A stretch of DNA of 34,188 nt from an uncultured Lachnospiraceae bacterium (GTDB lineage Bacteria > Bacillota > Clostridia > Lachnospirales > Lachnospiraceae). The notes under the pieces are model-generated. The model had not been told where the DNA came from, did not search any database, and saw only the letters and a list, made by a program, of their open reading frames with translations. Each line of letters begins with the position of its first letter. Within the stretch, counting starts at the first letter, position 1. Positions 17,053 to 23,858 of this stretch are shown here, in pieces. The stretch is from contig CAMWJF010000045.1 of the NCBI GenBank assembly GCA_947174505.1, positions 1-34,188 on the forward strand, given 5' to 3'. Both the position numbers and the translations under genes were made by a program.

Positions 17053-18548
17053 AAACGGTGCTGATCGTGGAAGACGAGAAAATGATAAGGCAGGGGATTC
17101 GGGCGATGATCCAGCGCAGCGGCGTTCCGGTGGAGGTGATTATGGAATGCGGCAACGGGGAGATGGCGCTTGATATCCTGCGCAGCCAGAAAGTGGACGT
17201 GATGTTCACGGATATCCGTATGCCTAAAATGACCGGGATAGAGCTGGTGAAAAGCGTACAGGAGCTGGATGAAAAACCCCTTATCGTGGCGGTCAGCGGG
17301 TATGCCGATTTCTCCTATGCGGTGGAGATGCTCCGCATGGGCGCAAGGGAATATCTCTTAAAGCCGGTGGAGAGGGAAAAGCTGTGGGAGATCATGCGGA
17401 AGCTGGAGCAGGAGATTTTGGAAGTCAGTGAGAACAGCCGTACCAGTAAGCGTCTCGGCCATCAGCAGTTGAAATATCTGATGCTGAACGAGCGGATTAC
17501 GGAAGAAGAGCTCTATACCATGCAGACGGAATATGAAAGCGAGTTTGAGCTGCATGCGTATCAGGTGTGCGTACTCAATCCAAAGGACATCGAAACGCCG
17601 CAGGAGCAGCCCTATATTTATCTGCATAATATTGAAGGGGACGACGTGTATCTCGTGCCGGAGAAGAACACGCAGTTACTTTTAAAAAACGAGCTGTCAC
17701 AGGAGTATGTGGGTGTAAGCCTTCTGCATAGCGGCATCCGGGAGCTTCGGACGGCATACAGGGAAGCGGTGGATGCAAGACGACGCGCCTTTTGTACCAA
17801 CCGGATGCAGGTGTATGCCAAAGAGCCCGTGAAGCATGTGCCGGAGGAATTTTGCGGGCAGGGACAGAAGCTGACCGGGGCGGAAATGAAACTGCAGAGA
17901 GTGCAGCTGGTCGGCACGGATAAGACAGAGGAACTGGTGAAAGCGTGGAACGGTCTGTTCCATGCGGTCAGGAATGAGTGGATAAAGCCCTCTGATTTTG
18001 TAAGCAGTATGGATGAATTTTTTATGGAGGCGAAGAAAACATACCGGAATGTGCTGGAAGAGGAGCGGGAGGAGGTGAAACGCCTGAAGGCGTATTATGC
18101 CTATCCTGCGCTTGCGGTCTGGCAGGCGGAATTTATGGAGTGGCTGCTGGCTCTCCATGAGCAGATCAACAGCCGTTTTGACAGCAGCAGGAACCAGCAG
18201 AAGATCAAACAGGCGATTGCCTATATTCAGGAGAATTATGACAGAGACTTGAACATGGCCGTGGTTTCCAACCATATTTCCATGAATTATTCTTTGTTTT
18301 CCTATCTCTTTAAGGAATACACGGGAAGCAATTTCGTCAATTACCTGAAAGCAATCCGTATGGAGGAGGCGAAGAGACTGCTTGCGGAAACGGATCTGCG
18401 GATCATTGAGATCAGCGCAAAGATCGGGTACGACAATGAAAAGCATTTTATGAAGCTCTTTAAGGCCTCCTGTGGGGTCTCGCCCAGCGAATACCGGAAA
18501 AATGTGCAAAACGGTCAGATTTTCAGGGGGGGGGGTAAAAGTAACTGA
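17049..18548 (+). CDS. AraC-type response regulator (YesN-like)
   Basis: A 499-residue regulator. The receiver domain starts at ATG 17049 (MKTVLIVEDEKMIRQGIRAM) and carries the phosphoacceptor Asp55 in MFTDIRMPKM, with the conserved Lys in YLLKPVEREKL. A middle region of about 260 residues is the variable linker of YesN-type regulators. The C-terminal 100 residues hold two helix-turn-helix motifs (LNMAVVSNHISMNYSLFSYLF and IIEISAKIGYDNEKHFMKLF) with the AraC signature ending GVSPSEYRKNV. The ATGA overlap with the kinase proves close coupling. The 18-bp-spaced GATACC repeats before the phosphorylase and ABC operons are candidate targets. The last codons sit in a ten-G run (18526-18535), so the C-terminus could vary by slippage. 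Confidence 0.93.
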   Translation: MKTVLIVEDEKMIRQGIRAMIQRSGVPVEVIMECGNGEMALDILRSQKVDVMFTDIRMPKMTGIELVKSVQELDEKPLIVAVSGYADFSYAVEMLRMGAREYLLKPVEREKLWEIMRKLEQEILEVSENSRTSKRLGHQQLKYLMLNERITEEELYTMQTEYESEFELHAYQVCVLNPKDIETPQEQPYIYLHNIEGDDVYLVPEKNTQLLLKNELSQEYVGVSLLHSGIRELRTAYREAVDARRRAFCTNRMQVYAKEPVKHVPEEFCGQGQKLTGAEMKLQRVQLVGTDKTEELVKAWNGLFHAVRNEWIKPSDFVSSMDEFFMEAKKTYRNVLEEEREEVKRLKAYYAYPALAVWQAEFMEWLLALHEQINSRFDSSRNQQKIKQAIAYIQENYDRDLNMAVVSNHISMNYSLFSYLFKEYTGSNFVNYLKAIRMEEAKRLLAETDLRIIEISAKIGYDNEKHFMKLFKASCGVSPSEYRKNVQNGQIFRGGGKSN

Positions 18549-18555
18549 CGTAAGG

Positions 18556-20463
18556 TCAGCTGCGGGAGGCATGATGTTTTTCTTTTTCGAGATACATCTG
18601 CCTGTCGGCAAGGGAAAACAGCTCCTGTATGTGCTCCGCCGTAAAACCGGGAGCCGGGAGCGCGGAGGCATAACCGCAGCTACAGGAAATATCATAGGCT
18701 TTGCCGCTTAATTTATTGTAGTTATCCAGATAGGCGGCAATGGATTTGGCGCGCTGTTTCGCCTCCTTTTCGGAGAGACCGGCTGTGAGCATATAAAATT
18801 CATCTCCCGAAAAACGGGCGCAGATATCCCCTTCGGCGGCGGTGCTGCCGATGGCCTGTCCCAATACCTGAATGGCAAAATCGCCTTCGCTGTGGCCATA
18901 GGTGTCGTTGATCATTTTCAGCCTGTCCATGTCGATCAGAAAGGCGGTGAGGGGAAGGCCTTCTGAGACAGCACGTTGTAAGAGCGGCTCTTCCAGACGG
19001 TCATAGCCATGCCTGTTGTAAAGGCCGGTCAGCACGTCCTTCATGTAAATATCCTCCAGACGGTTTACCAGCATGCCGGTGCGTTTGGCCTCGCAGATGC
19101 CCTGCAGCATCTGGTTTATGTTCATCTGCCACTGTACCAGACGAAACTGGTAGTCGATTCGGTTTTCTTCATAGGCAAGGGCAAGATAACCGAATTTTTT
19201 TGTTTCAAAGTACAGTGGAATATAAATATAGGCGCAGTCGGAAGCGCTATAGACATAGTCCGGCAGCAGATTTTTTTTGCGGTAGCTGCACTCGGGCAGC
19301 CGTTTTCCGTTTTTCAGTGCAAATTTCATCAGAATCGTATCGGTATCCGCCACAGGCTCCTCGTTGTTTGTGAGAGCAAGGATATGGCTGGAAACAGAGT
19401 CCCAGTCCGAGTAGAGACAGAGATAAAATTCGCGGCAGTGCTCTATCTGGGGAACAAAAGCTTCCAACAGTTCCAGACCGGCATCGAGATCGGTGACGTG
19501 CTGCAGGGAGGACGACATGTTCATGGAGCCGAGAATGGAGCTTTCCAGAGAGGTGATTCTGGAAGAGAGCGTCTGCATAAAAAAGACGGCGTTGGCATTT
19601 TCGACAGGGCGGCACCCGCAGGAATTACGAATCAGCGGTTTTGCATTCACAAAAGCAGGAGAGGCCGGGCTGCCGCCGCGGATCAGGGCGAGCAGATTTT
19701 CAACGGTGGCGGTGCCCAGCTCATATACAGGGAAAGAGACGGTTGTGAGCATAGGGGAAACATTTCTGCCGTCCGGCGTGTCGTCGCACCCGGTTATGGC
19801 GATGTCACCGGGTACACGGTATCCTGCGGCAAGCGCGGCGGCGAGGAACATAAGCGCGAGCCTGTCATTGTAGCAGACGACGGCCTCAGGCGTCCCCGTC
19901 CGGCAGAAAAAGGCCAGCGCCCTGTTTACATCACCGTCCTCATAGCGGCAATGGTAAACATCGTTTTCCCCGGGTGTTTTTCCCAGCTTTTTCAAAGCCT
20001 CCCGGTAGTAACTTTCTCTCTTGTCTGAAATATAGGATTCTGACGCGCAGCCCAAAAAGCATACACGGGAGGCGTGGTGTACGGTCAGAAAGTGTGCAGT
20101 CAAATCCCCTGTCATAGAATTGTTTTCCAGGGATACCGCAGAAAAAGCGGCGTCTTTTACGGCGATTTCCACGATCGGGCAGGGGAGCATTTTTAACCGC
20201 TTCAGGATTTTATGGCGAAGCTCCTGCGAGATATAGGTGTCGGAGGCAAAGAGGATGCCGTCAAAGCTGTCATAGTTTGGGATATGCAGGATGCTCTCTT
20301 CGCCGAGCGCATAGGAGCCGAGATTTTCCCCGTCAAGGGAGGTAAAGATTTCGGCGGTATATCCGTATTCTACAGCCCGGTCGATAATTCCCTGACATAA
20401 GCCCTGCTGGTAGGCGCCGAATATATGGGAGATAAATATACCTATTTTTTTGGCGTGATACAT
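18556..20463 (-). CDS. Diguanylate cyclase with periplasmic-binding-protein-like sensor domain
   Basis: A 635-residue protein. The start on the minus strand is the ATG at 20463, preceded by AAGGAGG; the TTG further upstream overlaps that site. Residues 1 to about 270 resemble the LacI/GalR sugar-binding core (KKIGIFISHIFGAYQQGLCQ, AVVCYNDRLALMFLAAAL, GDIAITGCDDTPDGRNVSP, LTTVSFPVYELGTATVENLL). No helix-turn-helix precedes it, so it is not a DNA-binding repressor. A GAF-like region follows to about 450. A GGDEF domain ends the protein, with MKDVLTGLYNRHGYDRLEE and the active-site motif SGDEF at 552-556. No RxxD inhibitory site is evident. It lacks a signal peptide and should be cytosolic, making c-di-GMP in response to an internal sugar-like ligand. 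The ligand is inferred. It is convergent with the regulator gene, with only 7 bases between stops. Confidence 0.88.
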   Translation of the reverse strand: MYHAKKIGIFISHIFGAYQQGLCQGIIDRAVEYGYTAEIFTSLDGENLGSYALGEESILHIPNYDSFDGILFASDTYISQELRHKILKRLKMLPCPIVEIAVKDAAFSAVSLENNSMTGDLTAHFLTVHHASRVCFLGCASESYISDKRESYYREALKKLGKTPGENDVYHCRYEDGDVNRALAFFCRTGTPEAVVCYNDRLALMFLAAALAAGYRVPGDIAITGCDDTPDGRNVSPMLTTVSFPVYELGTATVENLLALIRGGSPASPAFVNAKPLIRNSCGCRPVENANAVFFMQTLSSRITSLESSILGSMNMSSSLQHVTDLDAGLELLEAFVPQIEHCREFYLCLYSDWDSVSSHILALTNNEEPVADTDTILMKFALKNGKRLPECSYRKKNLLPDYVYSASDCAYIYIPLYFETKKFGYLALAYEENRIDYQFRLVQWQMNINQMLQGICEAKRTGMLVNRLEDIYMKDVLTGLYNRHGYDRLEEPLLQRAVSEGLPLTAFLIDMDRLKMINDTYGHSEGDFAIQVLGQAIGSTAAEGDICARFSGDEFYMLTAGLSEKEAKQRAKSIAAYLDNYNKLSGKAYDISCSCGYASALPAPGFTAEHIQELFSLADRQMYLEKEKHHASRS

Positions 20464-20505
20464 GAAAAGGCTGCCTCCTTCCAAATAAAACGGTCATTTG
20501 TTTTT

Positions 20506-20534
20506 ATTGTAAGGGAAGGGAGTAAATTTTGCAA
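20506..20534 (-). promoter_or_regulatory. Sigma-A promoter of the diguanylate cyclase gene
   Basis: On the minus strand, TTGCAA (20529-20534) and TACAAT (20506-20511) are separated by exactly 17 bp, about 40 bases before the ATG at 20463. Confidence 0.7.
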
Positions 20535-20627
20535 TTTCTGTCTGTATTCTAATAAAGAAGGTCAAAATAGCCAAAACAGGTCCAAGAATTTTGGTGGTTA
20601 TTTACAAGGGGAAAGCAATTCAAAATA

Positions 20628-20636
20628 TGGTACAAT
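20628..20636 (+). promoter_or_regulatory. Possible extended -10 promoter of the HD-GYP gene
   Basis: TGGTACAAT at 20628-20636 fits an extended -10 element; no good -35 is found at 16-18 bp. It lies about 36 bases before the ATG. Confidence 0.4.
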
Positions 20637-20672
20637 AAAAATTACTATTACATAAATGAGGGGATTTTTGTG

Positions 20673-22694
20673 ATGTGGAGTTACACGGCGTGCGGCCTGG
20701 CGGCGCTTTGTGCGTTTGTCTGTGCCATAATTACCTACAAAAGAAGAACACATCTGGCATATGTTACGGGAACCATGTTTTTGGCGGCCTGTGCGGTGAA
20801 CCTCACATACCTTGCAAGGATCGGTGCTGGCACCTATTTTACGGCGTCCCTCACGACCAGCGCCTATTTTGTGTGTCTGGATTTTCTTGTTTTGTCCATG
20901 GTCTACTATATGATAGAATTTACGCAGTCGAAAATCGGTAAGCCGCGCTTTAAGTGTGTGCTGATTTTCACGGTCTATCTTCTGACCTTTATTGACGCGG
21001 TCATTCTGATTCTTAATGTTTTCCACGAAGTGATCCTCCGCTATCAGTACCACGCAGACAGTATTTATGCCATAAAATATATGTTTGAGCCGGAGCCGGG
21101 CTTCTATCTGCATCTGGCTTTTGTGTATCTGCTCGTGGCTGTGATCTTTTATCTTCTGATCCGCAAGACTTTAAATGTGCCAAAGATCTACCGCGCCAGA
21201 TATATCAACACCCTGCTGGCGCTCTGCGTGATCGGCCTGCTCACCATATTTTATATGGTGGAGCTTTTTAAGGCGCCTATGGATACGGCGGTACTGGTCT
21301 ACGGCTTTGTCTGCCCGCTGGTGTACAGAAATACCTTTGATTATTCCTCCAAAGGCATGTTAAATACCACGCGCAAGATGGTGCTGGAGTATATGGGGAT
21401 GCCCATGATCCTCTTTGATTATGAAGGGTTTGTGGCGGATACGAACCGGGATATGAGGACACTTTTTCCGATGCTGGAGGATCAGCGAAACAGGATCAGC
21501 ATGACGGATTTTTTGCAGCTCGGCGCGTTTCGGGATCTGCAGAGTATCGAAACGGACCAGACGTTTGCGTGGGAGAATACGGGCAGCGTGGGCGCCCGCA
21601 GATACCACTGTGTCTTTAGCTGCCTGAAGGACGGAAAGGGGCGTGGCATCGGTCACCTTCTCATGATGAAAAATCTGGAGACAGAGCGGGATATGCTGAC
21701 CCGGCTTTACTCCAAGAACAGCTTTTACGGCGAGATGGACAAGCTGCTTGCCAAGGGCGTGTACCCCGTGACCGTGGTGGTCTGTAACGCAAACGGCATC
21801 GGACTTGTCAACGATGTGTACGGCTGGAAGAAGGGCAATGAACTGCTCAGACAGGCGGCTGACCTTCTGCGGGAAAATCTGCCGGCGGACGCAATTCTGG
21901 CAAGGATGGCGGACGGGGATATGGCGGTGGCCCTTGCGGAGGTGGAGCAGGAATATGCGGTCCGCCTGTTTGAGAATATCAAGGAGCAGTACAGCCGGAT
22001 CAATGATACCGGGATCAATACGGATATCGAGTACGGGATCGCGGTGATCAGGGACCCGGCAAGGAGCGTGGAAGATGCTGTCAAAGAGGCCGCGGAGAGT
22101 ATGCGCACGAAGAAGCTGATGAACCAGTCTTCCCAGAAGAGCTCCCTTCTGGATTCCCTGACCCAGACGCTGACAGAGAGCGATTATGAGACGGAGGAGC
22201 ATGTGGAACGGACGAGAGAAATGGCGATCAGGCTGGGAAAGGCGCTGCATCTGACGGACGGGGATCTGGGAAAGCTGGCCCTTCTGGCGGTGCTCCACGA
22301 TATCGGAAAAATCGCCATTCCGCATTCCATCCTTTTAAAGCCCGGCAAGCTGACGGACGCGGAGTGGGAAATCATGAAGACCCATACGGAGAAGGGATAC
22401 CGGATCGCCAGCGCCTCCAAGGAGCTTAAGCCCATCGGCGAGTATATCCTGCACCACCATGAGAGGTGGGATGGCGGCGGCTATCCGGGCGGCCTTGCGG
22501 GAGATGAGATTCCTCTTTTGTCCCGCATTATCACGGTGGTGGATTCCCATGATGTGATGGTGCACGACAGGCCGTATCACAGGGCCATGAGCGGTGCGGA
22601 CGCGGAGGCGGAGCTTCGACGATGCTCCGGCAGCCAGTTTGACCCGAAGCTGGTGGAGGTATTTCTGGAGGTGCTGGGGGAGGAAGCGTCGTGA
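20673..22694 (+). CDS. Membrane c-di-GMP phosphodiesterase: 7TM, PAS-like, degenerate GGDEF, HD-GYP
   Basis: A 673-residue protein with GAGGGG upstream of ATG 20673 (GTG 20670 is also possible). The first 220 residues form about seven membrane helices of the histidine-kinase 7TM sensor type. A PAS-like segment follows (MGMPMILFDYEGFVADTNRD). Next is a GGDEF-like domain whose active-site motif reads MADGDMAVA, so it has lost the catalytic GGDEF signature and is probably regulatory. The C-terminus is a complete HD-GYP domain: HDIGKIAIP with His542-Asp543, KTHTEKGYRI, HHHERWDGGGYPGGL and DSHDVM. HD-GYP enzymes hydrolyse c-di-GMP. It is divergent from the diguanylate cyclase gene, so synthesis and breakdown genes share one 209-bp intergenic region. 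Confidence 0.92.
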   Translation: MWSYTACGLAALCAFVCAIITYKRRTHLAYVTGTMFLAACAVNLTYLARIGAGTYFTASLTTSAYFVCLDFLVLSMVYYMIEFTQSKIGKPRFKCVLIFTVYLLTFIDAVILILNVFHEVILRYQYHADSIYAIKYMFEPEPGFYLHLAFVYLLVAVIFYLLIRKTLNVPKIYRARYINTLLALCVIGLLTIFYMVELFKAPMDTAVLVYGFVCPLVYRNTFDYSSKGMLNTTRKMVLEYMGMPMILFDYEGFVADTNRDMRTLFPMLEDQRNRISMTDFLQLGAFRDLQSIETDQTFAWENTGSVGARRYHCVFSCLKDGKGRGIGHLLMMKNLETERDMLTRLYSKNSFYGEMDKLLAKGVYPVTVVVCNANGIGLVNDVYGWKKGNELLRQAADLLRENLPADAILARMADGDMAVALAEVEQEYAVRLFENIKEQYSRINDTGINTDIEYGIAVIRDPARSVEDAVKEAAESMRTKKLMNQSSQKSSLLDSLTQTLTESDYETEEHVERTREMAIRLGKALHLTDGDLGKLALLAVLHDIGKIAIPHSILLKPGKLTDAEWEIMKTHTEKGYRIASASKELKPIGEYILHHHERWDGGGYPGGLAGDEIPLLSRIITVVDSHDVMVHDRPYHRAMSGADAEAELRRCSGSQFDPKLVEVFLEVLGEEAS

Positions 22695-22702
22695 GCTGTG
22701 TT

Positions 22703-22758
22703 TTGTAGTACAGAATATTGTACAAGATATTGACAATACTATCTATTTGAACTAAACT
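22703..22758 (+). promoter_or_regulatory. Promoter and operator of the YefM/YoeB pair
   Basis: TTGACA at 22730-22735 and TAAACT at 22753-22758 are 17 bp apart. Just upstream lie TTGTAGTACA (22703-22712) and the palindrome TTGTACAA (22718-22725). YefM-YoeB operators in other bacteria contain TGTACA cores, so these are the likely autorepression sites. Confidence 0.7.
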
Positions 22759-22780
22759 TTATCTAAAGGAGAGTGATAAT

Positions 22781-23032
22781 ATGATAGCGACTAATTTTTC
22801 AAATGTGAGGAATAATTTTAAAGAAGTCTGCGATCAGGTTGTACATGATTCTGATATTGCGATCATCACTAGAAAAAATGATGAGAATGTTGTGCTTATG
22901 TCCCAGGCACAATATGATAATTTGATGGAGAATCTCCACATAAGAAAAAACAAGGCAAATTATGAGTGGCTGAAAGAGTCTGTCATGCAGGCTGAAAATG
23001 GTAAATTGGTAGAGTTCGATGCGGAGGAGTAA
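22781..23032 (+). CDS. yefM: YefM/Phd family antitoxin
   Basis: An 83-residue type II antitoxin. The N-terminal DNA-binding and dimerisation domain shows the family pattern (NFSNVRNNFKEVCDQVVHD, AIITRKNDENVVLMSQAQYDNLMEN). The acidic C-terminal tail (QAENGKLVEFDAEE) is expected to wrap around and inactivate the toxin. AAAGGAGAG precedes the ATG. It is expected to repress its own promoter, with TGTACA-like boxes just upstream of the -35. The toxin gene follows after a hairpin. The pair is more AT-rich than the flanking genes, which agrees with horizontal acquisition. Confidence 0.92.
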   Translation: MIATNFSNVRNNFKEVCDQVVHDSDIAIITRKNDENVVLMSQAQYDNLMENLHIRKNKANYEWLKESVMQAENGKLVEFDAEE

Positions 23033-23038
23033 GGGCCG

Positions 23039-23065
23039 GATAAATTCTCTGATGAGCAATTTATC
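23039..23065 (+). other. Hairpin between antitoxin and toxin genes
   Basis: GATAAATT (23039-23046) and AATTTATC (23058-23065) are perfect inverses around an 11-base loop. The hairpin ends 5 bases before the toxin's AGGGG ribosome binding site and could lower toxin translation relative to antitoxin. There is no T-tract, so termination is unlikely. Confidence 0.6.
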
Positions 23066-23081
23066 TAAATAGGGGATGTCT

Positions 23082-23336
23082 ATGAATGTATCTTTCACGG
23101 AAAATGCATGGGAAGACTATCTTTTCTGGCAAAAGATGGATAAGAAAATTACCAGAAGAATCAATGAACTGATTAAGGATATCAAAAGAAATCCATATGA
23201 CGGGCTTGGTAAGCCAGAACCGTTAAAATATGATCTGGCAGGAAAATGGAGCAGGAGGATCACGGAAGAACACCGCTTGGTTTATCAGGCAGAGGGAGAC
23301 CATTTAATCGTATATACCTGTAGGTATCATTATTAA
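23082..23336 (+). CDS. yoeB: YoeB family mRNA interferase toxin
   Basis: An 84-residue toxin of the RelE/YoeB fold, the same length as the best-known family member. The residues known to matter in YoeB catalysis are all in place: Glu46, Arg65, His83 and Tyr84, with the typical ending CRYHY. The segment WSRRITEEHRLVYQ is diagnostic. YoeB binds the ribosome and cuts mRNA in the A site. The start at ATG 23082 is preferred over 23076 because AGGGG is then 6 bases away. It follows yefM by 49 bases. The promoter of the T-box transcript starts only 52 bases downstream and no terminator is visible between them, so read-through into the valS leader is possible. Confidence 0.94.
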   Translation: MNVSFTENAWEDYLFWQKMDKKITRRINELIKDIKRNPYDGLGKPEPLKYDLAGKWSRRITEEHRLVYQAEGDHLIVYTCRYHY

Positions 23337-23388
23337 AAGAACGAAAACAATTGTGGCTGGCGATTCCGGCTGGCAGAAGAAATGGGAA

Positions 23389-23417
23389 TTGACAAAAGCA
23401 TTGTAATTGACTATAGT
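23389..23417 (+). promoter_or_regulatory. Sigma-A promoter of the valS T-box transcript
   Basis: TTGACA (23389-23394), 17-bp spacer, TATAGT (23412-23417). Transcription should start near 23424, just before stem I of the leader. Confidence 0.85.
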
Positions 23418-23423
23418 ATTAGA

Positions 23424-23708
23424 TAATTGTAAAGGTGATGACGAAGAGGAGTACACAGGCGACGCCGCCAGAGAGAGGGATCACAGGCTGAGAGATCCCT
23501 TCGGAAGGGAACCTGTAGAAGGTGGCTTCGGAACCGGGATGCAGAAAAACGTTTCGCGAATGAACTTGCGAAAGCGGCAGTAAGCGTCCACGACTGATCC
23601 CCGTTAACGGATCGGAGGCCGGAAGGTTTTCGGCTTCCATGAGTGATAAATGAAGGTGGTACCGCGCATTCAGCGCCCTTTGTCAGGAGACTGGCAGAGG
23701 GCGTTTTT
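23424..23708 (+). ncRNA. Valine T-box leader riboswitch with terminator
   Basis: The leader has the core of a tRNA-sensing T-box. Stem I shows AGTA at 23450-23453, a following helix (ACAGG with CCTGT at 23512-23516) and GAA at 23518-23520. By comparison with known leaders the specifier is one base later, at 23522-23524, which reads GTG (valine); CGAAG (23442-23446) pairs with CTTCG (23526-23530) below it. The T-box sequence GGTGGTACCGCG is at 23655-23666, and the base after TGG is T, matching an A discriminator. A 13-bp terminator stem (23674-23686, 23691-23703) ends in TTTTT. Uncharged tRNA-Val should stabilise the antiterminator and allow valS expression. Confidence 0.92.
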
Positions 23709-23834
23709 GCGCGCATAAGCAGAGTCAGAAGTGACTGGCAGCATGCTCATGCTGGCATGAATGCATGGTGACAGTTGCTTATGACGAGCAACGCGAACGA
23801 GAAATGCGTAGCATTTCGAGTCTGCTTATGCGCG
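23709..23834 (+). repeat. Palindromic repeat, copy A (directly after the T-box terminator)
   Basis: A 125-bp element with perfect 14-bp terminal inverted repeats (CGCGCATAAGCAGA at 23710-23723, TCTGCTTATGCGCG at 23821-23834). An internal hairpin GAAATGC-GTA-GCATTTC and an internal palindromic CATGCTCATG core are also present. It begins right after the T-tract of the T-box terminator and fills most of the gap to valS. It is clearly homologous to 31325-31452. One reading frame contains [15 protein letters not shown], which makes spurious extended ORFs; the real valS start lies further on. Confidence 0.85.
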
Positions 23835-23858
23835 TATTCAAAATCAAGGAGGAAAACA

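Noticed and set aside
19009..20028. 339-codon plus-strand frame inside the diguanylate cyclase gene
   Set aside because: Long only because it is antisense to a real coding gene with strong domain signatures; its own protein shows no known motifs.
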